Shown in pieces: positions 41,715 to 50,741 of a stretch of DNA of 64,000 nucleotides (the stretch's first letter is position 1; every line of letters starts with the position of its first letter). The stretch covers positions 62,001-126,000 of the forward strand of contig NZ_JAHLPX010000005.1 in assembly GCF_018918145.1 (NCBI RefSeq), read 5' to 3'. The notes beneath the pieces are model-generated. The model worked only from the letters and a program-made list of their open reading frames with translations. It was not told where the DNA came from and ran no database searches. The position numbers and the translations under genes were made by a program. The stretch comes from Anaerotignum sp. MSJ-24. GTDB lineage: Bacteria; Bacillota; Clostridia; Lachnospirales; Anaerotignaceae.

Positions 41715-42425
41715 TCAAAGCTTTTCCCTTAATGACACTAAAAGCTCGTCCTTTGTTTTTGGTGCAAAGTGGCCTTCGACAGCGATAGTGAAATCAAGCT
41801 TTTCAAGCTCGGCTATTAATTGACTAAGCTTGTCACTGTGACCTATCCACTGATCCCTTACAAGCTCTTCGTATATGCTGTCACCGAGAAATACAACCTT
41901 TTCATTTGGGATATATACAATAACGCAGTCATCTATATGTGGACTTACAACATTTTTAAGTATACAGGGCTGATTGCCTAAATCTATTGTCATTTCTGAC
42001 TTAAATTCAATATCGGCAGGCTTAACCTTTATTTCGCTTAAATCGGGATATTCCAATCTGATATGAGGTTCGCAGAATAAAGGAATTTTGTCCTCTGCAA
42101 CATATTCGGTGAGCATATTTTCAGACCATTTCCACTCAGCCATTTCTCGGAGAAGAGCATTGGTTTTGTCGCAGGCAATGGATACGGCATTGAGATATGA
42201 CAAGCCGTAGCTGTGGTCCCAGTGTGAATGGCTTATTGCGACAAAATCTGGCTCTTTTAATCCGTTTTCCTTAAGATGCTTTAAAAACAGGTTTACATTT
42301 GCCTTTGAGTTTCCCGATTCAACCATAAGAGAATATTTATCGCCCTTTATATAGCCCATTGCAGGTCTGTCGGTAGCTTCTTCGTGGTCGGTATAATAAA
42401 CATTTTCGGATATTTTATGAAACAT
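41715..42425 (-). CDS. Metallo-beta-lactamase-fold hydrolase
   Basis: The 236-residue protein has the metal motif HSHWDHSYG and further ligands in SPHIDD, FLGDSIY and EGHFAP, as in MBL-fold hydrolases that bind two Zn or Fe ions. The general features are seen but no substrate is suggested. It starts after AAGGAG and is 15 bases from tcdA. Thiol esters, phosphodiesters or lactones are all possible substrates. Confidence 0.85.
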   Translation of the reverse strand: MFHKISENVYYTDHEEATDRPAMGYIKGDKYSLMVESGNSKANVNLFLKHLKENGLKEPDFVAISHSHWDHSYGLSYLNAVSIACDKTNALLREMAEWKWSENMLTEYVAEDKIPLFCEPHIRLEYPDLSEIKVKPADIEFKSEMTIDLGNQPCILKNVVSPHIDDCVIVYIPNEKVVFLGDSIYEELVRDQWIGHSDKLSQLIAELEKLDFTIAVEGHFAPKTKDELLVSLREKL

Positions 42426-42440
42426 AATCTGTACTCCTTA

Positions 42441-42953
42441 TCATTTGAATTTGGCATTAACACATTTCTCGATTAAAAAGCCTCTGAATTCTTCTGAATT
42501 GTCTGCTATAAAACCGTTTTTAGCGGCAACAATAACGCTTTTGGATTTTATTTTGAGAAGATAAAGGTTTGCGGTTTCGGTTACGGTTGTAACATCTGTG
42601 TAGTAGGTTTTTACGGCACCTTTAATCTGTTTTGTTGAGCCGATTATTTCGTTTTCATAGAAAAACAGGTGAGTTTCAAGATTACTGCCGTACTGTTTCT
42701 GATAGTTTTTGTACATCTTCTTTGCCGTTGATGATGCTTTTGTTGAAACCATGTAGAGCATGAATGCACAAGCGGCATAAAATATTGCGGAATAGACCAT
42801 CTGACCGGTACGGTTATATACAAGACCGAGAACAAAAAACACGGCTGCTGCGGCAACACAGTATATTCTGTATCCGACCGATACTAAGGCTCTGTTCATT
42901 TCCTGCAATACACTCATTGTATATATACATGTATTAGAAAAAAGCGGTTCCAT
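42441..42953 (-). CDS. YcxB-like membrane protein
   Basis: The 170-residue protein has two hydrophobic helices (IYCVAAAAVFFVLGLVY and YSAIFYAACAFMLYMV) followed by a soluble beta-rich C-terminal domain (DVTTVTETANLYLLKIKSKSVIVA) that resembles the YcxB-like C-terminal domain. Function is unknown. It is the first gene of the operon, and AAAGGAG precedes its ATG. Confidence 0.75.
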   Translation of the reverse strand: MEPLFSNTCIYTMSVLQEMNRALVSVGYRIYCVAAAAVFFVLGLVYNRTGQMVYSAIFYAACAFMLYMVSTKASSTAKKMYKNYQKQYGSNLETHLFFYENEIIGSTKQIKGAVKTYYTDVTTVTETANLYLLKIKSKSVIVAAKNGFIADNSEEFRGFLIEKCVNAKFK

Positions 42954-43115
42954 AAATTATACTCCTTTTGTGTTATTTATTAATTTTGTTATATAAAAAA
43001 TATTTATTTAAATTATGCGAATTAAAAATTAAACAATATTGTTCTTATGTAAAGACACAATTTTTACACACGTTACACATTATACCATAAATATATATTT
43101 TGTGCATTTATTTAA

Positions 43116-43144
43116 TGGACAACAAAAAATGCGTTTGATATAAT
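43116..43144 (+). promoter_or_regulatory. Predicted promoter of the MaoC gene
   Basis: TGGACA (43116-43121), 17 bases, and perfect TATAAT (43139-43144). Confidence 0.7.
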
Positions 43145-43207
43145 TTAATTACAATAAATATGAGAAAAGTTAATATTAATATATATCGAAAAAGAGGAGT
43201 GATAGTA

Positions 43208-43675
43208 ATGAGCAGCAAACTTGATCCTAACAGCTTAAATATGAGCGGTTACAGTATCGGAGAAATTCATCTTGGACAGAAGGCAAGCGTAACAAAAACT
43301 ATCGAAGCAGCAGATGTATATACATATGCCGGCATTATCGGAGACATCAATCCCGTTCATGTTAATGCAGAGTATGCAAAAACAACACGTTTCGGAAAAA
43401 GAATAGCTCACGGTATGCTTACAGCATCATTTTTCTCAACAATCGTAGGTATGCTTATTCCCGGTGCAGACGCAATTTATTGCGGACAGACACTTAAGTT
43501 TACGGCACCCGTATACTTCGGCGACACAATTACAGCAGAGGCTGAGGTTACAAAAATTATTCCCGAAAAGAGAATGATTGTTATGAGCACAATCGTTAAA
43601 AACCAGGACGGAAAAATTGTTGTTGAAGGCGAAGCAACAGCAATGGCAACAAAACCCGAAGAAACAGCAGAATAA
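43208..43675 (+). CDS. MaoC-family (R)-specific enoyl-CoA hydratase
   Basis: The 156-residue hot-dog protein carries the hydratase-2 motif YAGIIGDINPVHVNAEYA (catalytic Asp and His) and KRIAHGMLTASFFSTIVG. It is close to PhaJ-type single-domain enzymes, which hydrate trans-2-enoyl-CoA to (R)-3-hydroxyacyl-CoA. GAGGAG precedes the ATG at 43208; the in-frame ATG at 43160 is upstream of that site. It stands alone between two terminators; the link to bcd-etf, which also handles enoyl-CoA, is only functional. Confidence 0.88.
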   Translation: MSSKLDPNSLNMSGYSIGEIHLGQKASVTKTIEAADVYTYAGIIGDINPVHVNAEYAKTTRFGKRIAHGMLTASFFSTIVGMLIPGADAIYCGQTLKFTAPVYFGDTITAEAEVTKIIPEKRMIVMSTIVKNQDGKIVVEGEATAMATKPEETAE

Positions 43676-43689
43676 AATCTGATATGTTT

Positions 43690-43722
43690 ACAGCTCTTTG
43701 AGATTACTCAAAGAGCTGTTTT
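43690..43722 (+). terminator. Terminator of the MaoC gene
   Basis: CAGCTCTTTGAG and CTCAAAGAGCTG form a perfect 12-bp stem with loop ATTA, followed by TTTTTT. Confidence 0.95.
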
Positions 43723-43729
43723 TTGCCGA

Positions 43730-43760
43730 AAAAAAGCCCTTCCGTTTATACGGAAGGGCG
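43730..43760 (-). terminator. Terminator of the nucleoside hydrolase gene
   Basis: GCCCTTCCGT and ACGGAAGGGC form a perfect stem with loop TTAT; on the minus strand TTTTTTT follows. Confidence 0.93.
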
Positions 43761-43768
43761 AATAATTA

Positions 43769-44761
43769 TCAATCTTTGAATGTTGCAATCTTCTCAAATA
43801 ATATTTTGTTGAATAAATCTCTGTCTGCATCAAGTGCAACATAGCAGTTATCGGGAAGGTTATGGATATGACGAGTATCAACGATAGTCATACCGTCGGC
43901 AAAACCACCGCCCATATCAACATCAACTCTTGTATGGATTACGTTCTTAAGAACTGCCGGATTTAAGAGATATGCAACGCAGAGAGCGTCATGGATAGGG
44001 CATAAATCGGGCTCTGCAAGAGGCTGAAGAATGTTGTATGCTCTTGTACGGATTTCGATAAGCTCTGCAAAAAGATCGCCGACAGATGTATGTAAATCAC
44101 GATACTGCTGTGCTTCGCTGAGTCTTGTAGATGCCGCATGTGTTGCGTCAAGAGGAACAAGAGTGATTTTTGCACCGCTGTTTAAAACGATTTCCGCAGC
44201 TTCGGGATCCTTCCAGATATTGAATTCTGCGGCAGCAGTTGAGTTTCTTACGTCATGTCCGCCACCCATGATAACGATTTCTTCGATGTTGTCAACTAAT
44301 GAAGGTTCTGCACGAAGAACGATAGCAATGTTTGTAAGAGGTCCTACGGGTACGATAGTAACCTTTTTGGAGCTGTTCTTGATTGTGTTTATATACCATG
44401 TTACGAAGTTTTCATCAACAGGCTTTAATACAGGCTCGGGAAGGTTGAATTTTTTAGGATGGTAACAGATCTCCTCTCCGTTTTCATCAAGCTGGATTTC
44501 AGCAGTCTTTGGATTTTTGTTTCTTCCTGCAAGAAGGTCACGTACAAGCGGCTGGGCTGCACCCTTAACAACGGGAATTTTATCTTCCATCTTAAGAAGT
44601 TCGATAATCTTAAGTGTGTTTGTAAGTGTATCGGAAAGAGGTCTGTTTCCGTTTACCGCACATACACCGAGTACATTGAGTTCTTCTGAGAGAGCTGCAA
44701 GCATTATCGCACAAGCGTCATCTGAACCTGTGTCAACGTCTAAAATTACATTTCTTGCCAT
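43769..44761 (-). CDS. Inosine-uridine-type nucleoside hydrolase
   Basis: The 330-residue enzyme has the DVDTGSDDACAIM motif (DTGxDD, Ca2+ site), VPVGPLTNIA, IVIMGGGHD, AEFNIWKDPEAA and CPIHDALCVAYL, the full set for the nucleoside hydrolase fold. It splits ribonucleosides to base and ribose. The start at 44761 is preceded by GGAGGAA; an in-frame ATG at 44776 overlaps that site. It is monocistronic. Base preference (purine or pyrimidine) is not clear. Confidence 0.92.
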   Translation of the reverse strand: MARNVILDVDTGSDDACAIMLAALSEELNVLGVCAVNGNRPLSDTLTNTLKIIELLKMEDKIPVVKGAAQPLVRDLLAGRNKNPKTAEIQLDENGEEICYHPKKFNLPEPVLKPVDENFVTWYINTIKNSSKKVTIVPVGPLTNIAIVLRAEPSLVDNIEEIVIMGGGHDVRNSTAAAEFNIWKDPEAAEIVLNSGAKITLVPLDATHAASTRLSEAQQYRDLHTSVGDLFAELIEIRTRAYNILQPLAEPDLCPIHDALCVAYLLNPAVLKNVIHTRVDVDMGGGFADGMTIVDTRHIHNLPDNCYVALDADRDLFNKILFEKIATFKD

Positions 44762-45204
44762 AAATAATTCCTCCATTTTAAAAATTAACAGCGGTTGCTG
44801 TTTAGTTCACATCAATAATTCTATTATAAAACAAAATATCGTTTTCATCAATTAATTAAAAAAATCACAATATACATTTTGTTTTTTGACCGAAAAATTA
44901 CGCATATATTTCCGGCTTTTATGCACAGTATTATGAATTTTATTAAGTGAAGATTTTTTTGGACGGCTCTTAAACCTTGATTTATCGGGAATTTAAGGTT
45001 TTTGGCGTTAAAGTGCGTTGGTATAAAAATGTATAGCTTAATGAAAAAAAGAGAGTTGTATTTATATAAAATAATTATTTTTACAATATCAATATACGGA
45101 TTGTACAAGCATATGTGCATTTTGGTTTTTAAGTTCTTTTATTTTGCTTATTACAAACGAAATTTTGCGATAGTAAAATTTATATAAAGAAATGAGGTGC
45201 TTTT
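44762..45204. other. AT-rich intergenic region without a supported gene
   Basis: The 443 bases between the divergent nucleoside hydrolase and AEC transporter genes contain only short ORFs with poor sites and no clear RNA structure. The region must hold both promoters; none stands out as consensus. Confidence 0.5.
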
Positions 45205-46152
45205 ATGGATTTATTTTCAATTATACTTATACAGATGGTTATGCTTGCCATATATGTACTTGTCGGAATAATAGGTATTAAAACCAAGGTTATGAACAGA
45301 GATGCTCTTGAGTACATATCGAGATTTATTATGAAGCTGTCTTTGCCTATTATGATATTCACAAATACACTAAATGGAGCAACATCAAGAGAAGTAATAG
45401 AAACTCTGCCTATGCTGTTGATTGCATTTTGTATGTTTGGATTTATGTTCTGCGTCGGAACGGTTGTCAGCAGAATATTTAAAATGAAGGGCGACAATAA
45501 ACAGCTTTATAAGGCACTTATTATGTTCGGAAACGTCGGTTTTATCGGAATACCGCTTATTGCATCAATTTTTCCGGAAAGAGGTATGCTTTATATTGCT
45601 ATATTTACAATCGCAGATCAGGGTCTTCTTTGGACGGTAGGAATGCAGCTTACTACACCGGAGGCTAAAAAGACAAAGGGAAGCATTGCACAGACTGTTA
45701 AAAAGATGATAAATCCGGCGATTGTCGGAATACTTTTGGGTGTTGTCGGAATATTTGCCGGAGTAAAGCTGCCGACTGTTATTGATTCCACACTTACGAA
45801 AATAGGAGCAACAACAACTCCGCTTTCAATGATTTATATAGGCGGTCTGTTTTGTTATGTTGACATAAAGCAGTTTGTTAAGAAAGCGGAGTACTATGTT
45901 ATTCTTTTGCTTAAAATGATTGTATTTCCCGTTTTGCTCTATCTGGTTATAAGAAATATGTCGTTTATAAGTGAAGAAATAAAAATAACGCTTCCTATTC
46001 TTGCCGGACTTCCGTGTATGTCATCTGTTGCCATGTTTGCAAATGCCAACGGCGCAGACGGAGATTATGCGATAGGTGCTATTTTTGTAACGACAGTTGC
46101 ATCGATGGCGACTCTTCCGTTTGTAAGCTATGTCATAGGAACAGTATTTTAA
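45205..46152 (+). CDS. AEC-family (auxin efflux carrier type) transporter
   Basis: The 315-residue membrane protein has about ten hydrophobic segments and the AEC features LIMFGNVGFIGIPLIASIF and LPILAGLPCMSSVAMFANANGADGDYAIGAIF. Bacterial members carry organic acids such as malate or malonate. GAGGTG precedes the ATG. It has its own terminator. Its substrate could be one of the hydroxy acids handled by the LarA homologues, but nothing in the sequence proves this. Confidence 0.88.
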   Translation: MDLFSIILIQMVMLAIYVLVGIIGIKTKVMNRDALEYISRFIMKLSLPIMIFTNTLNGATSREVIETLPMLLIAFCMFGFMFCVGTVVSRIFKMKGDNKQLYKALIMFGNVGFIGIPLIASIFPERGMLYIAIFTIADQGLLWTVGMQLTTPEAKKTKGSIAQTVKKMINPAIVGILLGVVGIFAGVKLPTVIDSTLTKIGATTTPLSMIYIGGLFCYVDIKQFVKKAEYYVILLLKMIVFPVLLYLVIRNMSFISEEIKITLPILAGLPCMSSVAMFANANGADGDYAIGAIFVTTVASMATLPFVSYVIGTVF

Positions 46153-46178
46153 TATAAACCGAATAATTAATTTTAATT

Positions 46179-46208
46179 GCCGTATGCAGTATATTGTATA
46201 CGGCTTTT
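46179..46208 (+). terminator. Terminator of the AEC transporter gene
   Basis: GCCGTATGC (46179-46187) pairs with GTATACGGC (46196-46204), one mismatch-type pair, followed by TTTT. Confidence 0.75.
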
Positions 46209-46243
46209 GCCTTAATTTTAAGAAAAAAATAAAATATAAAATG

Positions 46244-46272
46244 TTCTCATATAAAGACTAATATGTTATACT
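46244..46272 (+). promoter_or_regulatory. Predicted promoter of cdaA
   Basis: TATACT (46267-46272) with a weak TTCTCA (46244-46249) 17 bases upstream. Confidence 0.4.
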
Positions 46273-46312
46273 TAATTTAGAATATTATTTTGCGTCTGCC
46301 GGAGGTGATAGG

Positions 46313-47194
46313 ATGGAGGACCAGAGCCTTAGCTCAATTTTAAGAACGTTGAATTTTGCAAATATGACTAAGCCCGAAATGAGCATAGTTGACATAATTG
46401 ATATTTTAATAGTTGCCTATATAGTCTATAAAATAATTACATGGGTAAAGGAAACAAGAGCGTGGACATTGTTTAAAGGTATCGTTGTTATCTTTCTGCT
46501 TTATGCGGTTGCGACAATGCTCCAGTTGAATACTATACACTGGCTTTTATCAAAAACTATTTCGGTAGGTATTATTGCTTTCGTAATACTTTTTCAGCCG
46601 GAAATGCGTAAAGCCCTTGAACAGCTCGGTAACGGACGAATGATAAAAGGCTTGTTTAAATTTGAATCGCAGGATATGGACAGCAAATTTGAGGAGCAGA
46701 TAATAGAGGAAGTTGTTACTGCGGCAGAAAAAATGGGCAGTGTAAAAACAGGTGCGCTTATTCTTATTGAGCGTCTTGTTCCTCTGGGCGATCATATACG
46801 TACAGGTATACAGATTGACGGTATTGTTACAAGTCAGCTCCTTATAAATATATTTGAACATAATACACCGCTGCATGACGGTGCGGTTGTTATCAAAAAC
46901 GGTAGAGTTGCTGCTGCGGCATGCTTCCTTCCTCTTACAGATAATAAGGTGAGCATGGAGCTGGGAACAAGACACAGGGCAGCTATCGGAGCAAGTGAGG
47001 TTTCCGATGCCGATATAGTTGTTGTATCCGAAGAAACAGGATATATTTCTTTGGCAAGGGGCGGTACTTTATATAGAAATATTACTCCCGATGAGCTGAG
47101 AAAAATGCTCACGACCTCCAAAATGGAAACGACGGGAGTACGAAAAAAAATAATACAGTGGAAAGGCAGGCGATCTGATGATGAACAAAAGTAA
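46313..47194 (+). CDS. cdaA: Diadenylate cyclase CdaA
   Basis: The 293-residue membrane enzyme makes c-di-AMP from two ATP. Three hydrophobic helices occupy about residues 23-100, and the DAC domain follows with LHDGAVV (Asp189-Gly-Ala) and TRHRAA (Arg220-His-Arg222), the two catalytic motifs. GGAGGTGAT precedes the ATG. cdaA overlaps cdaR by 17 bases, the standard arrangement; glmM, often third, is absent here. Its product is expected to act on potassium uptake, such as the TrkAH system encoded at 37270. Confidence 0.95.
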   Translation: MEDQSLSSILRTLNFANMTKPEMSIVDIIDILIVAYIVYKIITWVKETRAWTLFKGIVVIFLLYAVATMLQLNTIHWLLSKTISVGIIAFVILFQPEMRKALEQLGNGRMIKGLFKFESQDMDSKFEEQIIEEVVTAAEKMGSVKTGALILIERLVPLGDHIRTGIQIDGIVTSQLLINIFEHNTPLHDGAVVIKNGRVAAAACFLPLTDNKVSMELGTRHRAAIGASEVSDADIVVVSEETGYISLARGGTLYRNITPDELRKMLTTSKMETTGVRKKIIQWKGRRSDDEQK

Positions 47195-48452
47195 GTTTAC
47201 CAAGGATATCGGCTGGAAACTGCTTTCCCTCATTATTGCAATAGGCTTGTGGTTTACTGTAATCAACACCGAAAATCCTCTTGAAACAAGAACATATACG
47301 GCGGCTATACAGCTTCAGAACAAGGAATCGCTTTTCGAGAGAGGTTATGTGGTTGTAAATAATGATGAGCTTACATCTACCAGAGTTACGGTAAGACTGA
47401 GAGGACAGAGGCTTGCATTGGACACTCTTTCAAAGAGCAATACAAGAGTGCAGGCGATAGTTGATCTTGAAAACGTAATATATTCCTATGACGGAAATCC
47501 TGTTTCCGTTCCGGTAAGCATAGTAATTCCCAGTGTTGTGAATAACAGCTTTGAAATACTTTCAAAATCGCTCCAGAGCGTAACGGTTGATATACAGCCT
47601 TATGTAAATCAGGATTTTGAGGTTGAGCCGGTTGTAGAATATACACAGGAAGGCAGCTCCAATACTGGCGAGCTTATAAATGCGGTTGCTTCTCCGGGAA
47701 CGGTAACTGTATACGGTGCAAAAAGCATAGTCGGAAAGATTGCTTCGGTTAAAGCAACGGTAAAAACAGATAATGTTTCTAATGATCTTGTAATAACTGC
47801 ACCACCGGTTGCATATGATGAAGATGGTGTTCCTATAAATGATGTGACATTCAGTGTTTCCGAGGTATCAATTAAGATAAGTCTTGATGATATGAAAAAT
47901 GTGGATATAAACGAAAACATTGAAGGAACTCCGGCTTCGGGATACAGTATTTCCGGAATATACATTGCTCCGGACAACATTGATGTTGCCGGCGATGAAA
48001 GTGCGTTGAGGTCAATAAGAAGTATAGAGCTTCCCGAAATAGATATAAGCGGTGCATCTAATAACATAATAAGAGAGTTTAAGCTGGAAGATTATCTTCC
48101 TGACGGAGTAAGAGTTGTCGGAAGCAGTAATTCAACCGGTTATGTTACGGTTACAATAATTATGGAAAAAGATATTCAGAAAACAATTACTATACCGACA
48201 GATAATATTTCCGATAACGGAACAACTCCGGAAGGCATGATAGCTCAGATAGAAAGTGGAAATATTGTGTTCTCCGTAAGCGGCACACAAAGCGATGTAA
48301 ACGATATAAGTGCCGATGATGTTAAGGCTTATGTTGATTTGAGCGGTTACAGCGAAGGTACCTATGAGAATGTACCGGTGCAGATAGTGCTTCCGGACGG
48401 AGTTATGCTCGTCAGTGATGAACCGGTATATGTAAGTGTAACATTGTCATAA
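47178..48452 (+). CDS. cdaR: CdaA regulator CdaR (YbbR domains)
   Basis: The 424-residue protein has one N-terminal membrane helix (WKLLSLIIAIGLWFTVI) and an extracellular part built of four YbbR repeats of about 85 residues, visible by recurring patterns such as ASPGTVTVYGAKSIVGKI. It binds CdaA in the membrane and modulates c-di-AMP synthesis. The start overlaps cdaA. A signal peptidase gene follows in the same orientation. Confidence 0.93.
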   Translation: MMNKSKFTKDIGWKLLSLIIAIGLWFTVINTENPLETRTYTAAIQLQNKESLFERGYVVVNNDELTSTRVTVRLRGQRLALDTLSKSNTRVQAIVDLENVIYSYDGNPVSVPVSIVIPSVVNNSFEILSKSLQSVTVDIQPYVNQDFEVEPVVEYTQEGSSNTGELINAVASPGTVTVYGAKSIVGKIASVKATVKTDNVSNDLVITAPPVAYDEDGVPINDVTFSVSEVSIKISLDDMKNVDINENIEGTPASGYSISGIYIAPDNIDVAGDESALRSIRSIELPEIDISGASNNIIREFKLEDYLPDGVRVVGSSNSTGYVTVTIIMEKDIQKTITIPTDNISDNGTTPEGMIAQIESGNIVFSVSGTQSDVNDISADDVKAYVDLSGYSEGTYENVPVQIVLPDGVMLVSDEPVYVSVTLS

Positions 48453-48520
48453 TTATTATGAGAGGAAAGGCTGATGGTATTTTCCATAGGCTTTTCCTCT
48501 TTTGGGTTTTGGAGGTTTTT

Positions 48521-49009
48521 ATGCTCAGGGAATGGGTACAGTCCATAGTTGAGGCTGTGATTATACTTTTGGTTTTGTTTGTTTTTCTCTGGCCTGTCAG
48601 CATAAACGGAACATCAATGCAGTCTTCGCTTGAAAATAAAGACAGAGTTTTTATATCAAGATTTTCAGCATGGACTGACAGCTTTGGAAGAGGCGATATA
48701 GTTGTTTTTGATGCAGAGGATTTTGATGAAAATATGGTCAAAAGAGTTATAGCTGTCGGCGGAGATTATATCGAGATAGCAGACGGCAATGTTTATGTAA
48801 ACGGAGAAATGCTTGACGAGGATTATATAGCAGGCAGTACATACGGAGATATAAAATTGAATATTGACAATGACCAGATTTTTGTTATGGGCGATAACAG
48901 AGAGAAAAGTACAGACAGCAGATATTTCGGAACGGTAGACAGAGATGACGTTTTCGGAAAGGTTATAATGCGGTTCTTTCCTCTTAATAAAATAACAATA
49001 TTTGAATAA
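48521..49009 (+). CDS. sipS: Signal peptidase I
   Basis: The 162-residue protease has one N-terminal membrane helix (ILLVLFVFLWPV), the catalytic Ser32 in INGTSMQ, Lys74 in MVKRVIAVGGD, and the GDNREKSTDSRYFG box. It cleaves signal peptides outside the membrane. The ATG at 48521 is used because GGAGG (48511-48515) lies just before it; the in-frame ATG at 48458 would give an N-terminal extension without homology. It follows cdaR by 68 bases. Confidence 0.93.
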   Translation: MLREWVQSIVEAVIILLVLFVFLWPVSINGTSMQSSLENKDRVFISRFSAWTDSFGRGDIVVFDAEDFDENMVKRVIAVGGDYIEIADGNVYVNGEMLDEDYIAGSTYGDIKLNIDNDQIFVMGDNREKSTDSRYFGTVDRDDVFGKVIMRFFPLNKITIFE

Positions 49010-49018
49010 GCAGTCATA

Positions 49019-49069
49019 AAAAGCCTCCCGGTGACTATATTATAATAGATTATACTTGGGAGGTTTTTT
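49019..49069 (+). terminator. Terminator whose 3' arm holds the ribosome site of the next gene
   Basis: CCTCCC (49024-49029), with flanking AAAAG, pairs with GGGAGG (49058-49063) and the T-run up to 49069; the next gene's ATG is at 49070. The loop of 28 bases contains TATAAT and TATACT words that could serve as -10 boxes. Confidence 0.7.
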
Positions 49070-50632
49070 ATGTCGTTAGATACCAATACAGATATATTAA
49101 AATTTGACAGCAGAGGCAAAGGAGAAACAATACAGATAATGACGGAAGGTGAAATGATTGTTCCGGACATTAACCCCGACATTTATCAGATACTGAAAAC
49201 AGAGGAAGACGTAATTATCGACAGAGTGAGAGCTGAACAGGGACGTATAAATTTTGCAGGACGGATATGCTGTAATGTGCTGTATTACGGAAGAAAAACA
49301 CAGTATCCGTTAAGCTCCATGAAATCTGAGCTTACCTTTGATGATTACATAATGTCGGAGGATATAACCGAGGAATCCGATGTTGACGTTTCTGCCGAGC
49401 TTGTACATACGGATTACAGAATGGTTAATGACAGAAAAATAAGCGTAAGGGTTGTTACGGCTATAAAGGCTGTATGGAATAAGAAAAATACGGTTTATGC
49501 CGTTACTGATATAAGCGGAAACAATGCAGTTCAGTGCCAATACGGTTCTATCGGCACAGGAGGAATAAAGGAGCGTAAAACAGAAGAGTTTAATATACAT
49601 GAAGAGCTTGCGATACCTTCCATAAAGCCCGATATTATACAGATACTCGAAGTGTCGGCGGCTATACAGCGTAGGGATATGCGACCAAACGGAAACAGCC
49701 TTGCCGTCAGCGGAGAAATAAAAATAAATGTGCTTTATATTTCCGATTCGGAGAATAATGCCGCAGAGTCGGCAGAGTTTATTGTTCCGTTCAACGGTTC
49801 TGCGGAAATCGAAGGCAGTGAAAACGCATTATATATGCCGAGATTGCAGATTAAAAAGGTATCGGCGGATATAATGGCTGATGAAAACGGAGAACCGAGA
49901 ATTATTTCTGTTGATATACCTGTTGAAATAACGGTCAAGGAATTTTCGCATGAGGATAAAAATATACTTGAGGACGCATATTCTCTGTCGATACCCATTG
50001 AAATACAGCGTGAGGATATAAGCTATACCGATGTTGTCGGAAAAAATATGGCACAGGGAGTATATCGTACCGTTATGACAGCCGAAGATTCACAGCCTGA
50101 TATAATGCAGGTAGTTAAGGCTTGGTGCAGTTTGAGAGGAATAAAAGCCTCATGTGCCGAGGATAAGGCTCAGGCGGAAGGAATCGCGGAAATAAATGTA
50201 ATGTATATAGCAAAAGACGATGAAAGACCGCTTGATGTTATAGAAACAATACTGCCGTTCAATCAGGAAATAGAAATAAATGGACTTAATGAGAATTCGC
50301 AGCTTGATATAAATGCAGTTGCAGAAGATTTAAGCTTTTCGATGCTTTCGGAAAAAGAGGTGGAAATAAGACTTACCGTAAGCTTTGATGCGGTTGCCAC
50401 CGATATGAAAAATGGGAGTATAATAACGGCTGTGACCGAAAGCGAAAATGAACAGCCGTGTCAGCTTAAAGGCGGTGCGGTTATATATACTGTTAAGAAG
50501 GGTGATACACTCTGGAATATAGCGAAAAAGTACCATACAACGGTTGAGGATATTGTAAAAATAAATAAAATAGAAAATCCCGATTTAATTTATCCCTGCC
50601 AAAGACTTTTGATTTTTAAGAAATTTGTATAA
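49070..50632 (+). CDS. SPOCS (DUF3794) and LysM domain protein, spore coat/morphogenesis type
   Basis: The 520-residue protein has three DUF3794/SPOCS repeats (starting near residues 10, 165 and 320; each contains a PDI-QI motif such as VPDINPDIYQIL and IPSIKPDIIQIL) and a C-terminal LysM (YTVKKGDTLWNIAKKYHTT, about 472-515). Such proteins localise to the forespore surface, LysM binding peptidoglycan or cortex. This supports a spore-forming host. The ribosome site GGGAGG lies in the right arm of the upstream terminator. A promoter recognised by a sporulation sigma factor is likely but not identified. Confidence 0.88.
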   Translation: MSLDTNTDILKFDSRGKGETIQIMTEGEMIVPDINPDIYQILKTEEDVIIDRVRAEQGRINFAGRICCNVLYYGRKTQYPLSSMKSELTFDDYIMSEDITEESDVDVSAELVHTDYRMVNDRKISVRVVTAIKAVWNKKNTVYAVTDISGNNAVQCQYGSIGTGGIKERKTEEFNIHEELAIPSIKPDIIQILEVSAAIQRRDMRPNGNSLAVSGEIKINVLYISDSENNAAESAEFIVPFNGSAEIEGSENALYMPRLQIKKVSADIMADENGEPRIISVDIPVEITVKEFSHEDKNILEDAYSLSIPIEIQREDISYTDVVGKNMAQGVYRTVMTAEDSQPDIMQVVKAWCSLRGIKASCAEDKAQAEGIAEINVMYIAKDDERPLDVIETILPFNQEIEINGLNENSQLDINAVAEDLSFSMLSEKEVEIRLTVSFDAVATDMKNGSIITAVTESENEQPCQLKGGAVIYTVKKGDTLWNIAKKYHTTVEDIVKINKIENPDLIYPCQRLLIFKKFV

Positions 50633-50741
50633 CTATTTTAATCGAATTAAAAGACATATCGGTTGTATAGATTATTTTAAAAGTATATAATAAACGTACA
50701 CATAAGAGGTTTAATTTGAAATACCGAAAGGAAGGAATAAC

